Positions 44,623-55,222 of a stretch of DNA of 64,000 nt are shown piece by piece. This stretch comes from Acinetobacter sp. Marseille-Q1618 (GTDB lineage: Bacteria > Pseudomonadota > Gammaproteobacteria > Pseudomonadales > Moraxellaceae). A model generated the notes under the pieces. The model ran no database searches. It worked only from the letters and a program-made list of their open reading frames with translations, and had not been told where the DNA came from. Each line of letters starts with the position of its first letter. Positions within the stretch are counted from its first letter, which is position 1. The stretch lies in assembly GCF_902809855.1 (NCBI RefSeq), contig NZ_CADDWJ010000002.1, positions 372,001 through 436,000 on the forward strand. Reading direction: 5' to 3'. A program made the translations under genes and the position numbers.

Positions 44623-46296
44623 TTACTTACGTAAATCTTTACGCAAGATTTTACCTACGTTTGATTTTGGTAGCTCATCCATAAACTCAACATAACGTGG
44701 GCGTTTGTAGCCTGTTAAGTTTTCTTTTGCGTATGCTAAAACTTCTTCAGTGGTTAAAGATGGATCTTTTTTCACCACAAATAGTTTTGGCACTTCACCT
44801 GATTTTTCATCTGCAACACCAATTGCAGCCACTTCAAGCACTTTTGGATGTTTCGCAATAACTTCTTCGATTTCAGATGGATAAACGTTAAAACCTGACA
44901 CCAAGATCATATCTTTTTTACGGTCTACGATTTTAAAGAAACCACGTTCATTCATGATCCCGATATCGCCTGTACGGAAATAACCATCCGCAGTCATGAC
45001 TTTTTCGGTTTCATCAGGACGATTCCAATAGCCTTTCATCACTTGTGGACCACGAATCGAGATTTCGCCTTGCTCACCTTGTGCCAAGTGATTGCCATCG
45101 TCATCTAAAATTGCAACATCAGTCAATGGTAATGGAATACCAATCGTGCCACTGAATTCATCCGATGCAGGTGGGTTTGCGGTTGCAACTGGAGATGTTT
45201 CAGATAGACCATATCCTTCGATGATCACAGTACCTGTAACTTTTTTCCATTCTTCAGCAGTTGAAGGCAGAACTGCCATACCACCGCCCATTGCCATTTT
45301 CAGTTTACTAAAATCAAGCTGACGGAATTCTTCGTTATGCACCAAAGCATTAAACAATGTATTCACCGCAGGGAAGAAACCAGGCTGATATTTACGTAAT
45401 TCTTTCATTACAGCAGGAAGATCACGTGGGTTTGGAATCAAGATATTTGCTTGACCTTTGTACATACCGTAAAGTGCACAAACCATAAATGCAAAAATAT
45501 GATAAAGCGGTAAAGCACAGAAAATACGATCATCTTTTGCGCCATCGCCTTTACCAAATTTACTTTGGAAAATGCCATCACATTGCATTAAGTTTGCAAC
45601 AAGGTTGCGATGAGTCAACTCTGCACCTTTCGACACACCTGTCGTACCACCCGTATATTGTAATACCGCAGTATCGCTCAAAGTCATGGTTGGACGTTTA
45701 TAGTTATTGGCACTGACTTTTGACATTGCAGCATTAAATTTAATATGCCCCGGAATGTTCCAAGCAGGAATTTGTTTACGCACTGAACGTAAAACAAAGT
45801 TCACCAATGTTCCTTTCAATGTCCCTAACATGTCACCAACGGATGCAACGATGACATGCTTCACTGGGGTTTTACCCATGATCGTTTGATAAACAGAAGC
45901 AAAGTTTTCAATAATCACCAAAGCTTCTGTACCCGAATCATTTAACTGATGTTCAAGCTCACGTGCTGTATAAAGCGGATTGACGTTCACGAGAACCAAA
46001 CCTGCTCTAAACACACCCAAAGCAACAACAGGATATTGCAGTACGTTCGGCATCATCACTGCAACACGACTGCCTTTTGCCAAGCCTAAACTTTGAAGAT
46101 ATGTGGCAAATTTACGGCTAGCAAGTTCTAATTCACTAAATGACAACGTTTTATCCATAAAGATAAATGCATCACGTGAACCAAATTTTTGGAAATTACG
46201 CTCAAAAATATCAATAAGCGATGTATTTTCCTGTGGCAATTCTACAGTCTCAGGAATGCCTGTTTTTTGATATTCTGCGTACCAAATCTTTTCCAT
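44623..46296 (-). CDS. fadD: Long-chain fatty acid-CoA ligase
   Basis: A 557-residue acyl-adenylate-forming enzyme. AMP-binding motif YTGGTTGVSKGAELTHRN, then EGYGLSETSP, GYFRTGDIG, the hinge DRKKDMILVSGFNVYPSEIE and the C-terminal catalytic Lys in SNVGKILRKDLR. It activates fatty acids for beta-oxidation or lipid synthesis. Similarity in length and motifs is to FadD of gammaproteobacteria. It is monocistronic, with a terminator downstream. Confidence 0.94.
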   Translation of the reverse strand: MEKIWYAEYQKTGIPETVELPQENTSLIDIFERNFQKFGSRDAFIFMDKTLSFSELELASRKFATYLQSLGLAKGSRVAVMMPNVLQYPVVALGVFRAGLVLVNVNPLYTARELEHQLNDSGTEALVIIENFASVYQTIMGKTPVKHVIVASVGDMLGTLKGTLVNFVLRSVRKQIPAWNIPGHIKFNAAMSKVSANNYKRPTMTLSDTAVLQYTGGTTGVSKGAELTHRNLVANLMQCDGIFQSKFGKGDGAKDDRIFCALPLYHIFAFMVCALYGMYKGQANILIPNPRDLPAVMKELRKYQPGFFPAVNTLFNALVHNEEFRQLDFSKLKMAMGGGMAVLPSTAEEWKKVTGTVIIEGYGLSETSPVATANPPASDEFSGTIGIPLPLTDVAILDDDGNHLAQGEQGEISIRGPQVMKGYWNRPDETEKVMTADGYFRTGDIGIMNERGFFKIVDRKKDMILVSGFNVYPSEIEEVIAKHPKVLEVAAIGVADEKSGEVPKLFVVKKDPSLTTEEVLAYAKENLTGYKRPRYVEFMDELPKSNVGKILRKDLRK

Positions 46297-46446
46297 AATG
46301 CCATATTCTCCAATCAGTAATCCTTAGTTTTAAGCTGTTTTTCTCTATATTAAGCATAGTTTTTTGGCTTGTTGTGCTTAATATCGCATCCATTTTCACG
46401 AATACACAGCATATATATAACGTATTTTTGACAATGGATGCTAGTT

Positions 46447-48666
46447 TTATCTATGAATCAACAGTCTATTTGCTTTTTGATATCCACGTGGTAAGAGTTG
46501 CCCCTTCGACGCACGCTTGCCAATATACTTTTGCAAATCATCGCCTTTGAGCTTCAATTGTTGCTGCCCTGCAAGCAGTTGAATCGTCTCATTTAAACTA
46601 AAAGTTGTCATGGATAATATTTGTTCTTTTGCTTCAAGTTGTATCAATTTATTACCTTTACCTTTATTTAAAGTTGGTAATTCTGACAAATCTAGCAATA
46701 ACAAACGTCCTGCACTGCTCAATATCGCTAAATGCGTATGTTGCTGCACCACTTGTACATTTAAAGCTTTCGCTCCTACTGCAACCGTCAGGAAAGATTT
46801 ACCTGCTTTGGCATTGGTATCGAGTTGCTTGGCTTGCGATTTAAAACCATAACCTACGCTACTTGCCACAATGATTTCAGCCTCATCGTCTTCAACCAAG
46901 ACTTGAATAAAACCTACACCATTGGCTGGTGAAAGTTTCGAGCTTAACGGCTCACCCAAACCACGTGCCGATGGCAAGCTATTAATCGCAAGTGCATAAC
47001 TACGCCCTGTTTCATCTAAAATATAGACTTTTTGATTAGACTTGCCTTGTGCATGACTTAAATACTGATCACCTGCTCGGAAATTCAAGTTTTCAGCATC
47101 CACCTCATGCCCTTTGGCAGAACGAATCCAACCTGCTTCGGACAAAACAACGGTAACAGGATCAGCAGGCATCAAGTCTTGCTCTTTGATCGCATGCGCT
47201 TCAGCACGTTGTACGATTGGCGAACGACGATCATCGCCAAACTTCTTCGCATCGTCTTTTAGTTCAGAAATAATCAAGTTTTTCAATGATTCTGGATTTT
47301 CCAATTGTTCCCGAATCACCGCTGCACGTGCTTCAAGTTCCTCTTGCTCACGACGCATTTCCATTTCTTCAAGTTTTGCCAAATGGCGTAACTTGAGTTC
47401 CAAAATAGCTTCGGCTTGTATTTCATCAATATGAAAATGCTGCATCAATACAGGCTTCGGCTGCTCTTCCTCACGAATAATACGAATCACTTCATCAATA
47501 TTCAGATAAGCAATAATCAAACCTGCCAAAATATGCAGACGCTTTTCAATTTTATTGAGATGATATTGCAGACGACGTGTGACAGTATGTTTACGAATCT
47601 CAATCCATTCTAATAAAATTTTACGGATTGACTTCACTTGTGGGCGACCATCCGCACCGATCATGTTCATATTGACACGATAGCTCGACTCTAAGTCTGT
47701 CGTTGCGAATAAATGGCTCATCACTGCTTCAGCATCAATACGATTTGAACGTAGTACAATCACTAACCGTGTCGGATTTTGGTGATCAGACTCATCACGT
47801 AAGTCACTGACTAAGGGCAATTTTTTGGCTTGCATCTGATCTGCAATTTGCGTGATGACTTTTGAGCCTGACACTTGATAAGGCAATTCAGTGATCACAA
47901 TTTCATTTTTTTCAATCGTATAAATCGCCCGTGTACGATAACTACCACGACCTGTGATTTGTAGTTTTAATAATTCTTCTGGTGGCGTAATAATTTCTGC
48001 TTTGGTAGGTAAATCGGGTGCAGGAATATATTCGGCAACTTTTTCATCTGTTAAGTTTGGATTACGAATAAGGGCGATCGTCCCTTTTACCACTTCACGT
48101 AAATTATGCGGTGGAATATCCGTTGCCATTCCCACTGCAATGCCTGTCGTACCATTGAGTAAAATATTCGGTACACGCGCAGGCAAATGCACAGGTTCTT
48201 TTAATGAGCCATCAAAGTTGTCTTGCCAGTCACAAGTTCCTTGCCCAAGTTCGGACAATAGTACTTCACTGTATTGGGATAACTTGGCTTCGGTATAACG
48301 CATTGCTGCAAATGATTTAGGATCATCGGGTGAACCCCAGTTGCCTTGCCCTTCAATAAACGGATAACGATAGCTAAAAGGTTGTGCCATCAGCACCATT
48401 GCCTCATAACAGGCTGAGTCACCATGCGGATGATATTTACCAAGTACATCACCGACCGTACGGGCAGATTTTTTGGGTTTACCACTATTTTTTAAACCCA
48501 ACTCGCTCATCGCATAGACGATACGGCGCTGTACAGGTTTTAAACCATCACTGATATGCGGCAATGCCCGATCCATAATCACGTACATAGCATAGTTGAG
48601 GTAAGCTTGTTCGGTAAATTCTGCTACTGAACGGTTTTCTGTCGCATGATGCGCAAGGCTTGTCAT
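46447..48666 (-). CDS. parC: DNA topoisomerase IV subunit A
   Basis: A 739-residue type II topoisomerase subunit. [20 protein letters not shown], the catalytic Tyr124 in [11 protein letters not shown], and the quinolone region [14 protein letters not shown] with Ser84 and Glu88 (both wild type) are present. The C-terminal beta-pinwheel blades follow from about residue 490. It decatenates replicated chromosomes with ParE, which is encoded elsewhere. Upstream, 48667-48990 contains its promoter and a hairpin but no gene. Confidence 0.97.
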   Translation of the reverse strand: MTSLAHHATENRSVAEFTEQAYLNYAMYVIMDRALPHISDGLKPVQRRIVYAMSELGLKNSGKPKKSARTVGDVLGKYHPHGDSACYEAMVLMAQPFSYRYPFIEGQGNWGSPDDPKSFAAMRYTEAKLSQYSEVLLSELGQGTCDWQDNFDGSLKEPVHLPARVPNILLNGTTGIAVGMATDIPPHNLREVVKGTIALIRNPNLTDEKVAEYIPAPDLPTKAEIITPPEELLKLQITGRGSYRTRAIYTIEKNEIVITELPYQVSGSKVITQIADQMQAKKLPLVSDLRDESDHQNPTRLVIVLRSNRIDAEAVMSHLFATTDLESSYRVNMNMIGADGRPQVKSIRKILLEWIEIRKHTVTRRLQYHLNKIEKRLHILAGLIIAYLNIDEVIRIIREEEQPKPVLMQHFHIDEIQAEAILELKLRHLAKLEEMEMRREQEELEARAAVIREQLENPESLKNLIISELKDDAKKFGDDRRSPIVQRAEAHAIKEQDLMPADPVTVVLSEAGWIRSAKGHEVDAENLNFRAGDQYLSHAQGKSNQKVYILDETGRSYALAINSLPSARGLGEPLSSKLSPANGVGFIQVLVEDDEAEIIVASSVGYGFKSQAKQLDTNAKAGKSFLTVAVGAKALNVQVVQQHTHLAILSSAGRLLLLDLSELPTLNKGKGNKLIQLEAKEQILSMTTFSLNETIQLLAGQQQLKLKGDDLQKYIGKRASKGQLLPRGYQKANRLLIHR

Positions 48667-48990
48667 AACAACCTTTTTTCCTAAATAAATACGTTCTAAA
48701 AATTTATATCTCTATGTTCTTATGCTAAGTCGCATGCACAAATGACACAAGGGGCTGTCTTGTAACTCTGCGACAATTTGCGTCTTTTGCCAAATCTAGC
48801 GTTGTAAAATTATCCAGTTTTAGAAAAATGAGCAACTAGTTATTTTAAAGAAACCAAACATCATTCTCACTTTCATAATGTTTGAATGCGACATATGCTA
48901 TTTAAGCGTCCAACTTATTGAGATTGGACTCTTAAATAATATCTATTTATGAATATCAATACTAAACTATTGCAAAGTTAAAACTTTTAT
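48667..48990. other. Intergenic region between parC and leuA
   Basis: 324 bases with no supported gene. Near the leuA end is a 13-base inverted repeat (48901-48936). The parC promoter should be here, but no strong box could be fixed. Confidence 0.5.
48901..48936 (-). terminator. Inverted repeat downstream of leuA, possible terminator
   Basis: TTTAAG-C-GTCCAA pairs with TTGGAC-T-CTTAAA (one mismatch in 13) around a 10-base loop, 55 bases after the leuA stop. It lacks a T run, so termination may be weak. Confidence 0.4.
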
Positions 48991-50664
48991 CTAATCAGCA
49001 TGATAAAACTGTGAGAAGGCATTGAGCAATGCTTGAATAGAAGCTGTCGCAATATCTGTATCAATCGCTACGCCCCAAAAACTCGCACTATTTTGATCAA
49101 TACAACGAATATAGCCAATCGAACGACTACCACTGTGTTCACCTAATGTATGTTCAATATACTCTGCGATAGTAATGTTATATGACCATCTTTTATTAAG
49201 TGCATCTACGGTTGCTGAGAGTAATCCATTACCCGTTCCTATCAACGAAAATGACTCATTTTTTAGCTCTAATGATATCTTCATATCATACACATCATTA
49301 TGCTTATTAGATTGATAGTTTGTGAGTTTTATTTCTTTTTTAACAGGCATCACAACATATTTTTTTAAAAATATCTTCCAAATTTCAGCATGCGATAGCT
49401 CTCGGTTTTCACGATCAGTTATCTTCTGTATGACTTGACTGAAATCTTTTTGTAAATTTCGAGGTAAATCTACGCCATGATTCTGCTGTAAAATCCACGC
49501 TGCACCACTCTTTCCTGACTGACTGTTTACACGAATGACCGCTTCATAATTACACCCCAGATCTACAGGGTCAATGGGCAAATAAGGCACCTCCCAAAAT
49601 GTATGCTCTTGTGTTTCTCGAGCTTGAAAACCTTTCTTTATTGCATCTTGATGGCTACCTGAAAAAGCTGTGAATACTAACTCACCGACATAAGGATGCC
49701 TTGGATGAATTGGCAGTTCATTACACATTTTAACAATATCTGCAATTTTTTGAATATTTGAAAAATCCAACTGTGGTGCAAGTCCTTGTGAATACATATT
49801 TAAAGCAATATTCACCAAATCTACATTCCCTGTTCGTTCACCATTGCCAAACAAACATCCTTCAATCCGATCAGCACCTGCAAGCAGAGCTAATTCAGCC
49901 GTTGCAACACCTGTACCCCGATCATTATGAGGATGAACACTAATACATACTTGCGCTCTTTTGGAAAAATTCTGACAAAAATATTCAATTTGATCTGCAA
50001 AAATATTTGGTGTACTGACTTCTACCGTTGTAGGCAAATTAATGATCATCGGATGATCTTGATCGGGCTGCCAGATATCTGCAACGGCTTCACATATTTC
50101 CAACACAAATTCAATTTCAGTAAAACAAAATGTTTCAGGCGAATATTGATACGTCCACTTTGTTTCAGGATACTGTTCACACAAGGCTTTTATCTGTTTT
50201 GTCGAAGCAACTGCAAGATCAATCACCTCTTGTTTGCTCTTTTGAAAAACCACACGTCGAAAAACCTCAGCCGTGGCATTATAGACATGCACAATGGCCT
50301 GCTTTACTCCTATTAATGACTGAAAAGTTTGCTCAATCAAATCCTCTCTTGCCTGTGTCATTACTTGGATACTGACATCTTCTGGAATCTGGTGATACTC
50401 AATCAAATAGCGAACAAAATTAAAATCTGTATCAGATGCAGCAGGAAATGCGACCTCGATCTGTTTAAATCCGCACTTCAACAACAATTGGAAAAATTTT
50501 AATTTTCGATCATGATCCATTGGATTTGCTAAAGCTTGATTACCATCCCTTAAGTCTGTAGAACACCAAATTGGTGCTTGTGTGATTTTTTTATTGGGCC
50601 ATGTTCTTTCTGGAAATGCCCGAAACTCAAATGGACGATATTTATTTTGTGGATGATTTAACAT
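48991..50664 (-). CDS. leuA: 2-isopropylmalate synthase (long form)
   Basis: A 557-residue enzyme that commits 2-ketoisovalerate to leucine. APIWCSTDLRDGNQALANP and the metal motif ISVHPHNDRGTGVATAELAL are in the TIM barrel; LFGNGERTGNVDLVNIALNM follows; the C-terminal part is the LeuA regulatory domain (VATASIQALL at the end), probably for leucine feedback. It belongs to the longer LeuA type also found in actinobacteria. It lies behind an AraC gene on the same strand with a 95-base leader. Confidence 0.95.
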   Translation of the reverse strand: MLNHPQNKYRPFEFRAFPERTWPNKKITQAPIWCSTDLRDGNQALANPMDHDRKLKFFQLLLKCGFKQIEVAFPAASDTDFNFVRYLIEYHQIPEDVSIQVMTQAREDLIEQTFQSLIGVKQAIVHVYNATAEVFRRVVFQKSKQEVIDLAVASTKQIKALCEQYPETKWTYQYSPETFCFTEIEFVLEICEAVADIWQPDQDHPMIINLPTTVEVSTPNIFADQIEYFCQNFSKRAQVCISVHPHNDRGTGVATAELALLAGADRIEGCLFGNGERTGNVDLVNIALNMYSQGLAPQLDFSNIQKIADIVKMCNELPIHPRHPYVGELVFTAFSGSHQDAIKKGFQARETQEHTFWEVPYLPIDPVDLGCNYEAVIRVNSQSGKSGAAWILQQNHGVDLPRNLQKDFSQVIQKITDRENRELSHAEIWKIFLKKYVVMPVKKEIKLTNYQSNKHNDVYDMKISLELKNESFSLIGTGNGLLSATVDALNKRWSYNITIAEYIEHTLGEHSGSRSIGYIRCIDQNSASFWGVAIDTDIATASIQALLNAFSQFYHAD

Positions 50665-50737
50665 GATCTAATCTCGACATTATGCTCAAGATCATCATGC
50701 AATACCATTTTTTGTCTTTCTTTCGATTAAAAGACAA
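50663..50737 (-). repeat. Two inverted repeats in the leuA leader
   Basis: ATGATCT (50663-50669) pairs with AGATCAT (50689-50695), covering the leuA start, and TTGTCTTT (50712-50719) pairs with AAAGACAA (50730-50737). They could control translation of leuA; no leader peptide rich in Leu was found. Confidence 0.35.
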
Positions 50738-50759
50738 TCAACACATAAAAAAGGACAAC

Positions 50760-51524
50760 TTAATCTAATTTTTGTTTTAAATATTCACTCGGTGTTAACC
50801 CCATTTCTCTTTTAAACATATAGGAAAAAGCACTCGAACTCTCATACCCTAAATCTAAGGCAATATTTAATATTGGCTTTTTCATTTCAAGTTCAGTCAA
50901 TGCTTTTAACAGTTTTGCTTGCCGTAACCATACCGTAAAATTCATGTTCATTTCTTTTTGAAATAATCTGGAAACTGTTTTTTTACTTACAAAATATTGC
51001 TTTGCAATTTGCTCTAAAGAATGCGTTGCAGATAAATCTTTTTTAATATGTGCACAAATATCTTTGAGAAGCACTGACTTGGCTTCAGGTAATTGAAAGG
51101 GGATCTGTTCCAAAAATCTTAATTCATCCAAAATCAAAGCCAAAAGACGTTCATTTCTTGTATGAGGTAAGATTTGATCTTGAATGATGGTTGCTTGATT
51201 AATTAACTCTGACAATAATTTTGAAATCGCAACCACGCAGCATTGTGAATTAAAATCAGCTCGTGCAAGAGGTTCAACAAATACACCTCTTGCTTCTACC
51301 GTGCCATAAATTGTAATCGAATGCTGCTTATACTCAGGAATCCAAATCCCTTTTGAAGGCGGAATAACCCAAATTCCTTCTTCAGTTTGAACATGGATCA
51401 CACCTGATAATGTATGTAACAACTGAATACGATCATGTTGATGAAAATCTTCAAAATATCCATCTGCATAAGATTGGGCATAAGCATAAATTGGATAGTT
51501 TAATTGCCCGTGTGAATAATGCAT
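50760..51524 (-). CDS. AraC family regulator with N-terminal cupin
   Basis: A 254-residue protein. The cupin part has FHQHDRIQLLHTLSGVIHVQ and PPSKGIWIPEYKQH. The C-terminal half has two HTH motifs (LEQIAKQYFVSKKTVSRLFQ and ILNIALDLGYESSSAFSYMF) and the FKREMGLTPSEYLKQ signature. It likely senses a small molecule and regulates the neighbouring MFS transporter (77-base gap) or leuA. The ligand is unknown. Confidence 0.92.
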   Translation of the reverse strand: MHYSHGQLNYPIYAYAQSYADGYFEDFHQHDRIQLLHTLSGVIHVQTEEGIWVIPPSKGIWIPEYKQHSITIYGTVEARGVFVEPLARADFNSQCCVVAISKLLSELINQATIIQDQILPHTRNERLLALILDELRFLEQIPFQLPEAKSVLLKDICAHIKKDLSATHSLEQIAKQYFVSKKTVSRLFQKEMNMNFTVWLRQAKLLKALTELEMKKPILNIALDLGYESSSAFSYMFKREMGLTPSEYLKQKLD

Positions 51525-51600
51525 GAGATCAAATCCTTTAAAATTCCATCAAACCTTTATAAATGAACTCATATCCACAATTAAATATTTAAGCTAAAAA

Positions 51601-52920
51601 TTAAAGTCCGATCTCTTCCAAAGTCTTCCCTTTAGTTTCTTCACCCAAAATCAAGATCACTAAGGCCACGCCCACAAGCACAGCAGTAAACATCATAAAG
51701 ACTGCGCTAAAACCATTACTTGCAACCATCATATGCGTCACCACCAATGGCGCAACAATCCCGCCCATACGCCCGATCGCAGATGCCCAACCCGAACCAA
51801 AAGCACGAATATTGGTCGGATATTGTTCAGGTGTGTAAGTATATAAAACGCCCCACGCCCCCAAATTAAAGAATGACATTAAACAACCCCAGAACATAAT
51901 CATACTGACCGAAGTTGCCTGCCCAAAGAAATAAGCCGATACCGCACACATGCCAATAAAACCAGCTAACGTTGCTTTACGTCCTAACTTTTCTACCAAC
52001 CATGCCGCAGCAACATAACCTGGCAATTGAGCCAAAATCATGCCGAGTACATATTCAAATGACTGAACAATGCTATAACCTTGTTTCACCAGTAAACTTG
52101 GTAACCACGTAAAAATACCATAGTAGGAAAATACGATCCCGAACCAAATGAGCCACAACATCAAAGTCCGTTTGGCAAAAGGATTTGACCAAAGTTGTGA
52201 AAATGAAATGTTTTGTTTTTCTGCTACTGGTTTGACTTCAATGGTTTCAATGACTTCCACGCCACACTGACGTTCCAATTTCTGAACCAAAGCATGCGCT
52301 TCTTCGATACGTCCACGATTAATCAGATACGGGACAGATTCAGGAACTTTTTTCAAAATCATAAATACATAAATTGCAGGCAAACCACCAATCAAAAATG
52401 CAATATGCCAACCATAATCAGGAATCACAAAATAGGAAATTAAGGCAGCAACCAACCAACCTAAGCCCCAAAAACTTTCCAGTAAAACAATAAAACGACC
52501 ACGAACGTGCGCAGGAATATATTCACTGACCAAAGTCACTGCCACAGGCAACTGACCACCAAGCCCTAAACCAACAATAAAGCGGAAAATGAGTAACCAC
52601 GTTAAATTTGGTGCAAAAGCACATAAAGCAGTCGCGATGCTATAGGTCACTAAAGTAATCGCAAATACCGTTCGACGTCCAATCCGATCAGCCAATCCAC
52701 CTGAAAATACCGCGCCAATTGCCATCCCGACAAAACCAATCGACACCACCCAGCCTTTTTCTGAAGGCGTCATTTGCCATTCTTCTGCCATTTTGGTCAA
52801 GATAAAGGAAATCAATCCTGTATCCATGGCATCGAACATCCAACCGAGTCCAATCACCCACAGCAAAGTATAGTGAAATTTTCCAATGGGTAAGCGTTGT
52901 ACGCGTGAAACTAAATCCAT
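51601..52920 (-). CDS. MFS transporter (aromatic acid/nicotinate type)
   Basis: A 439-residue protein with twelve predicted helices. The MFS motifs are present: GGLADRIGRRTVFAITLVTY (loop 2-3), PEQYPTNIRAFGSGWASAIG and RFIVGLGLGGQLPVAVTLVS. FHYTLLWVIGLGWMFDAMDT near the start is like NiaP-type nicotinate and aromatic-acid carriers. The substrate is not certain. It lies upstream of an AraC gene in the same direction. Confidence 0.88.
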   Translation of the reverse strand: MDLVSRVQRLPIGKFHYTLLWVIGLGWMFDAMDTGLISFILTKMAEEWQMTPSEKGWVVSIGFVGMAIGAVFSGGLADRIGRRTVFAITLVTYSIATALCAFAPNLTWLLIFRFIVGLGLGGQLPVAVTLVSEYIPAHVRGRFIVLLESFWGLGWLVAALISYFVIPDYGWHIAFLIGGLPAIYVFMILKKVPESVPYLINRGRIEEAHALVQKLERQCGVEVIETIEVKPVAEKQNISFSQLWSNPFAKRTLMLWLIWFGIVFSYYGIFTWLPSLLVKQGYSIVQSFEYVLGMILAQLPGYVAAAWLVEKLGRKATLAGFIGMCAVSAYFFGQATSVSMIMFWGCLMSFFNLGAWGVLYTYTPEQYPTNIRAFGSGWASAIGRMGGIVAPLVVTHMMVASNGFSAVFMMFTAVLVGVALVILILGEETKGKTLEEIGL

Positions 52921-53077
52921 AATCGTGCTCTATGACAGCTCTATCAGGTGAAAGTGGAGATGCTGCTTTCACAACAGTGATTTATAATTGTATTCATTCT
53001 TGATCAGACTCTGACATTCTCAAATATCAGAATCTCGTTTTTATTCATTTAAAAATTAAGCGTTTTCAAATTCTAAA

Positions 53078-53722
53078 TCAAGTTTCATCTTTAGATGATG
53101 CGGATTGTTCATCGTCATCTTTATAGATAAATTTCGGCATTTCTAAACCAAAATAAATCGCAATACAACGTAAAGAAAAGCCAAAAACTAAAGTGGAAAT
53201 GACAGTTAATTCCAGTGATAAACCAACATTGATACAGAACCAATAGAAAATCACGGCAACAAAAGAAATTGAAGCATACAGTTCACGGCGGAAAACTAAA
53301 GGTACATCATTACATAGAATATCACGCAGAATACCGCCTGATACCCCAGTCAACACACCTGCAACCGCAGAAACGACAAAACCTTGTCCCATTTGCATAG
53401 CGATTTGGCAACCAATAATAGTAAAACCAATCAACCCCAAAGCATCCAACAAAAGGAAAATCGAATGTAAGTGCTTCATCCATTTGGCAATAATAATCGT
53501 GACAAATGCAGCACAACAAGTCAAAACTAAATATTCAGGATGTTTTACCCAAGTTAAGGGATAATGTCCAAGTAATACATCGCGGACCGAGCCACCACCG
53601 AGCGCAGTCACACAGGCAATCAAGACCACACCAAACCAGTCCATACTCCGCCGTCCTGCGGATAATGCTCCAGTCATGGCTTCTGCCGTAATTGCGATAA
53701 TGTAAATAACGGTGAGTAACAT
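53078..53722 (-). CDS. Trimeric intracellular cation channel family protein (UPF0126)
   Basis: A 214-residue membrane protein with seven helices in two repeats. AMTGALSAGRRSMDWFGVVL and ALGGGSVRDVLLGHYPLTWV, with the repeat GVLTGVSGGILRDILCNDVP, are UPF0126 (YicG/YadS) hallmarks, related to TRIC cation channels. A role in ion transport is likely. It is monocistronic. Confidence 0.92.
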   Translation of the reverse strand: MLLTVIYIIAITAEAMTGALSAGRRSMDWFGVVLIACVTALGGGSVRDVLLGHYPLTWVKHPEYLVLTCCAAFVTIIIAKWMKHLHSIFLLLDALGLIGFTIIGCQIAMQMGQGFVVSAVAGVLTGVSGGILRDILCNDVPLVFRRELYASISFVAVIFYWFCINVGLSLELTVISTLVFGFSLRCIAIYFGLEMPKFIYKDDDEQSASSKDET

Positions 53723-53783
53723 TGCCCTTCATCCACTGAGGGTAAAAGATGCGCGCTATTCTAAGTCAAAATGCATGAAAAGT

Positions 53784-54263
53784 TTACAGATATTGTGCAC
53801 AACATTGCTTAAATTTTTTACCCGAACCACAAATACAGGCTTGTTTCATGGTGATCTGCTGGTTTGTGGTCGGATCAAGGAAATACCATGTATTTTCATG
53901 TTTTACAAAATGCGAAACTTCGTGATGAGTTTGGACAGATTGATCCGCATTTTTTGCATTTGCATAATGTGCTTTAAATTCAACTTGCGCATGATTTTTA
54001 TCAAGTTTTTCTTGTGCTTGTACGACTTCTAATTTCAGCCATTGATTGGCTTTACTCCAATCTGCAATGGCTTGCACATCTAAAGCGTGTTGTTGTCCAA
54101 GCGCAGTGGTTTTAACAATATAATCAATTTCATGTTTGGCAAATGCACTATAACGTGAACGCATGAGTTGTGCTGCAGTTTCCGCTTTTTTCTGACCTAG
54201 ATGGAGAGGTTGGCAACATTCACTGTATAGAGATGAACCACAGGGACAAGGGAGGTTGGACAT
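53784..54263 (-). CDS. YchJ-type SEC-C motif protein (UPF0225)
   Basis: A 159-residue protein with a zinc-binding SEC-C motif at each end (CPCGSSLYSECC and CICGSGKKFKQCC) around an NTF2-like core (AAQLMRSRYSAFAKHEIDYI). This is the YchJ layout. The function is unknown; SEC-C motifs often bind proteins or the ribosome. Confidence 0.93.
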   Translation of the reverse strand: MSNLPCPCGSSLYSECCQPLHLGQKKAETAAQLMRSRYSAFAKHEIDYIVKTTALGQQHALDVQAIADWSKANQWLKLEVVQAQEKLDKNHAQVEFKAHYANAKNADQSVQTHHEVSHFVKHENTWYFLDPTTNQQITMKQACICGSGKKFKQCCAQYL

Positions 54264-54463
54264 AGAAAAGCTCAGGCATATTTATAAAAGAATTTTAGCA
54301 AAATTTCTGTTTTTTAGTAAAATTCACCAAGATATTTGACTAATAACCATTTATCAAAATGAATCAAATGCTCTCTAATAAATAATTCATAAATATTGTG
54401 CAAAATACCATAATATTAAACGATGATAATATAGCCCTTTTCACACAAAAGAAGATCTTATAA

Positions 54464-54988
54464 ATGAAACTGATGATTCAAACTATTCTAATAATGTACT
54501 TATCTCTAAATGCACAAAATGTATTTGCAGAACAATGCCCACAAAACGATGAAAATAGAACAGCAGCGATTATCGATGGCTTAATCAAACTTGATTTAAA
54601 ACTAACAAAAGAGTGTGCTGAAAAGGGAAATGTTCGTGCACAAAAAGATTTAGCAATCGCCTATGCATCGGGACGACTTGGAATCGCACAGGACCTAGAT
54701 GAAGCATTAAAATGGGAAACCAAGGCGGCTTTACAAGGAGATCCTGAAGCCCAATATGATGTGGGACTATCTTATTCTGTCAGGGAGAACTACCAAAAAG
54801 CAATGGAATGGTACTTAAAAGCTTCTGAACAAAATTATGCTAAAGCACAGCTCTATATCGGTATGCTATACGCGTATGGAAACGGAGTCCCTCGTGATGT
54901 AGACAAAGCAATCTATTGGTATAGGAAAGCTGCCGAAAATGGAAATATTTCTGCTCAGATGGTGATTGCCAATATTGATCAAAAGTAA
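54464..54988 (+). CDS. Sel1-repeat periplasmic protein
   Basis: A 174-residue protein with a signal peptide (IQTILIMYLSLNAQNVFAE) and about three Sel1 repeats (AQKDLAIAYASGRLGIAQDL; AQYDVGLSYSVRENYQKAME; AQLYIGMLYAYGNGVPRDVD). Such proteins serve as interaction scaffolds in the envelope. Neighbours give no hint of its role. Confidence 0.87.
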   Translation: MKLMIQTILIMYLSLNAQNVFAEQCPQNDENRTAAIIDGLIKLDLKLTKECAEKGNVRAQKDLAIAYASGRLGIAQDLDEALKWETKAALQGDPEAQYDVGLSYSVRENYQKAMEWYLKASEQNYAKAQLYIGMLYAYGNGVPRDVDKAIYWYRKAAENGNISAQMVIANIDQK

Positions 54989-55123
54989 ATTTCTTCTATA
55001 GCTTATTTTATTGCTTTGGTTTTTAAATTGATTTCTGATTCAATCAACAATTTACATCATACACCTTATGCACAATGCACTGCATAGAACTCAATCCATG
55101 TGATGTATCTTGTTATTATTTTT

Positions 55124-55177
55124 AGGTGCTTAAGAATTTAAGCAGATATTTTATAGATCTTGAGGACTTAAGCACCT
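55124..55177. terminator. Long inverted repeat between convergent genes
   Basis: AGGTGCTTAAG (55124-55134) and CTTAAGCACCT (55167-55177) are perfect 11-base arms around a 32-base AT-rich loop, followed by AT-rich sequence. It probably acts as a bidirectional terminator for the sel1-repeat and rlmA-like genes. Confidence 0.55.
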
Positions 55178-55222
55178 TATTATTTTCATTTCAAAGCCAA
55201 TGCTTTTAAAAGAATTTAAAAA

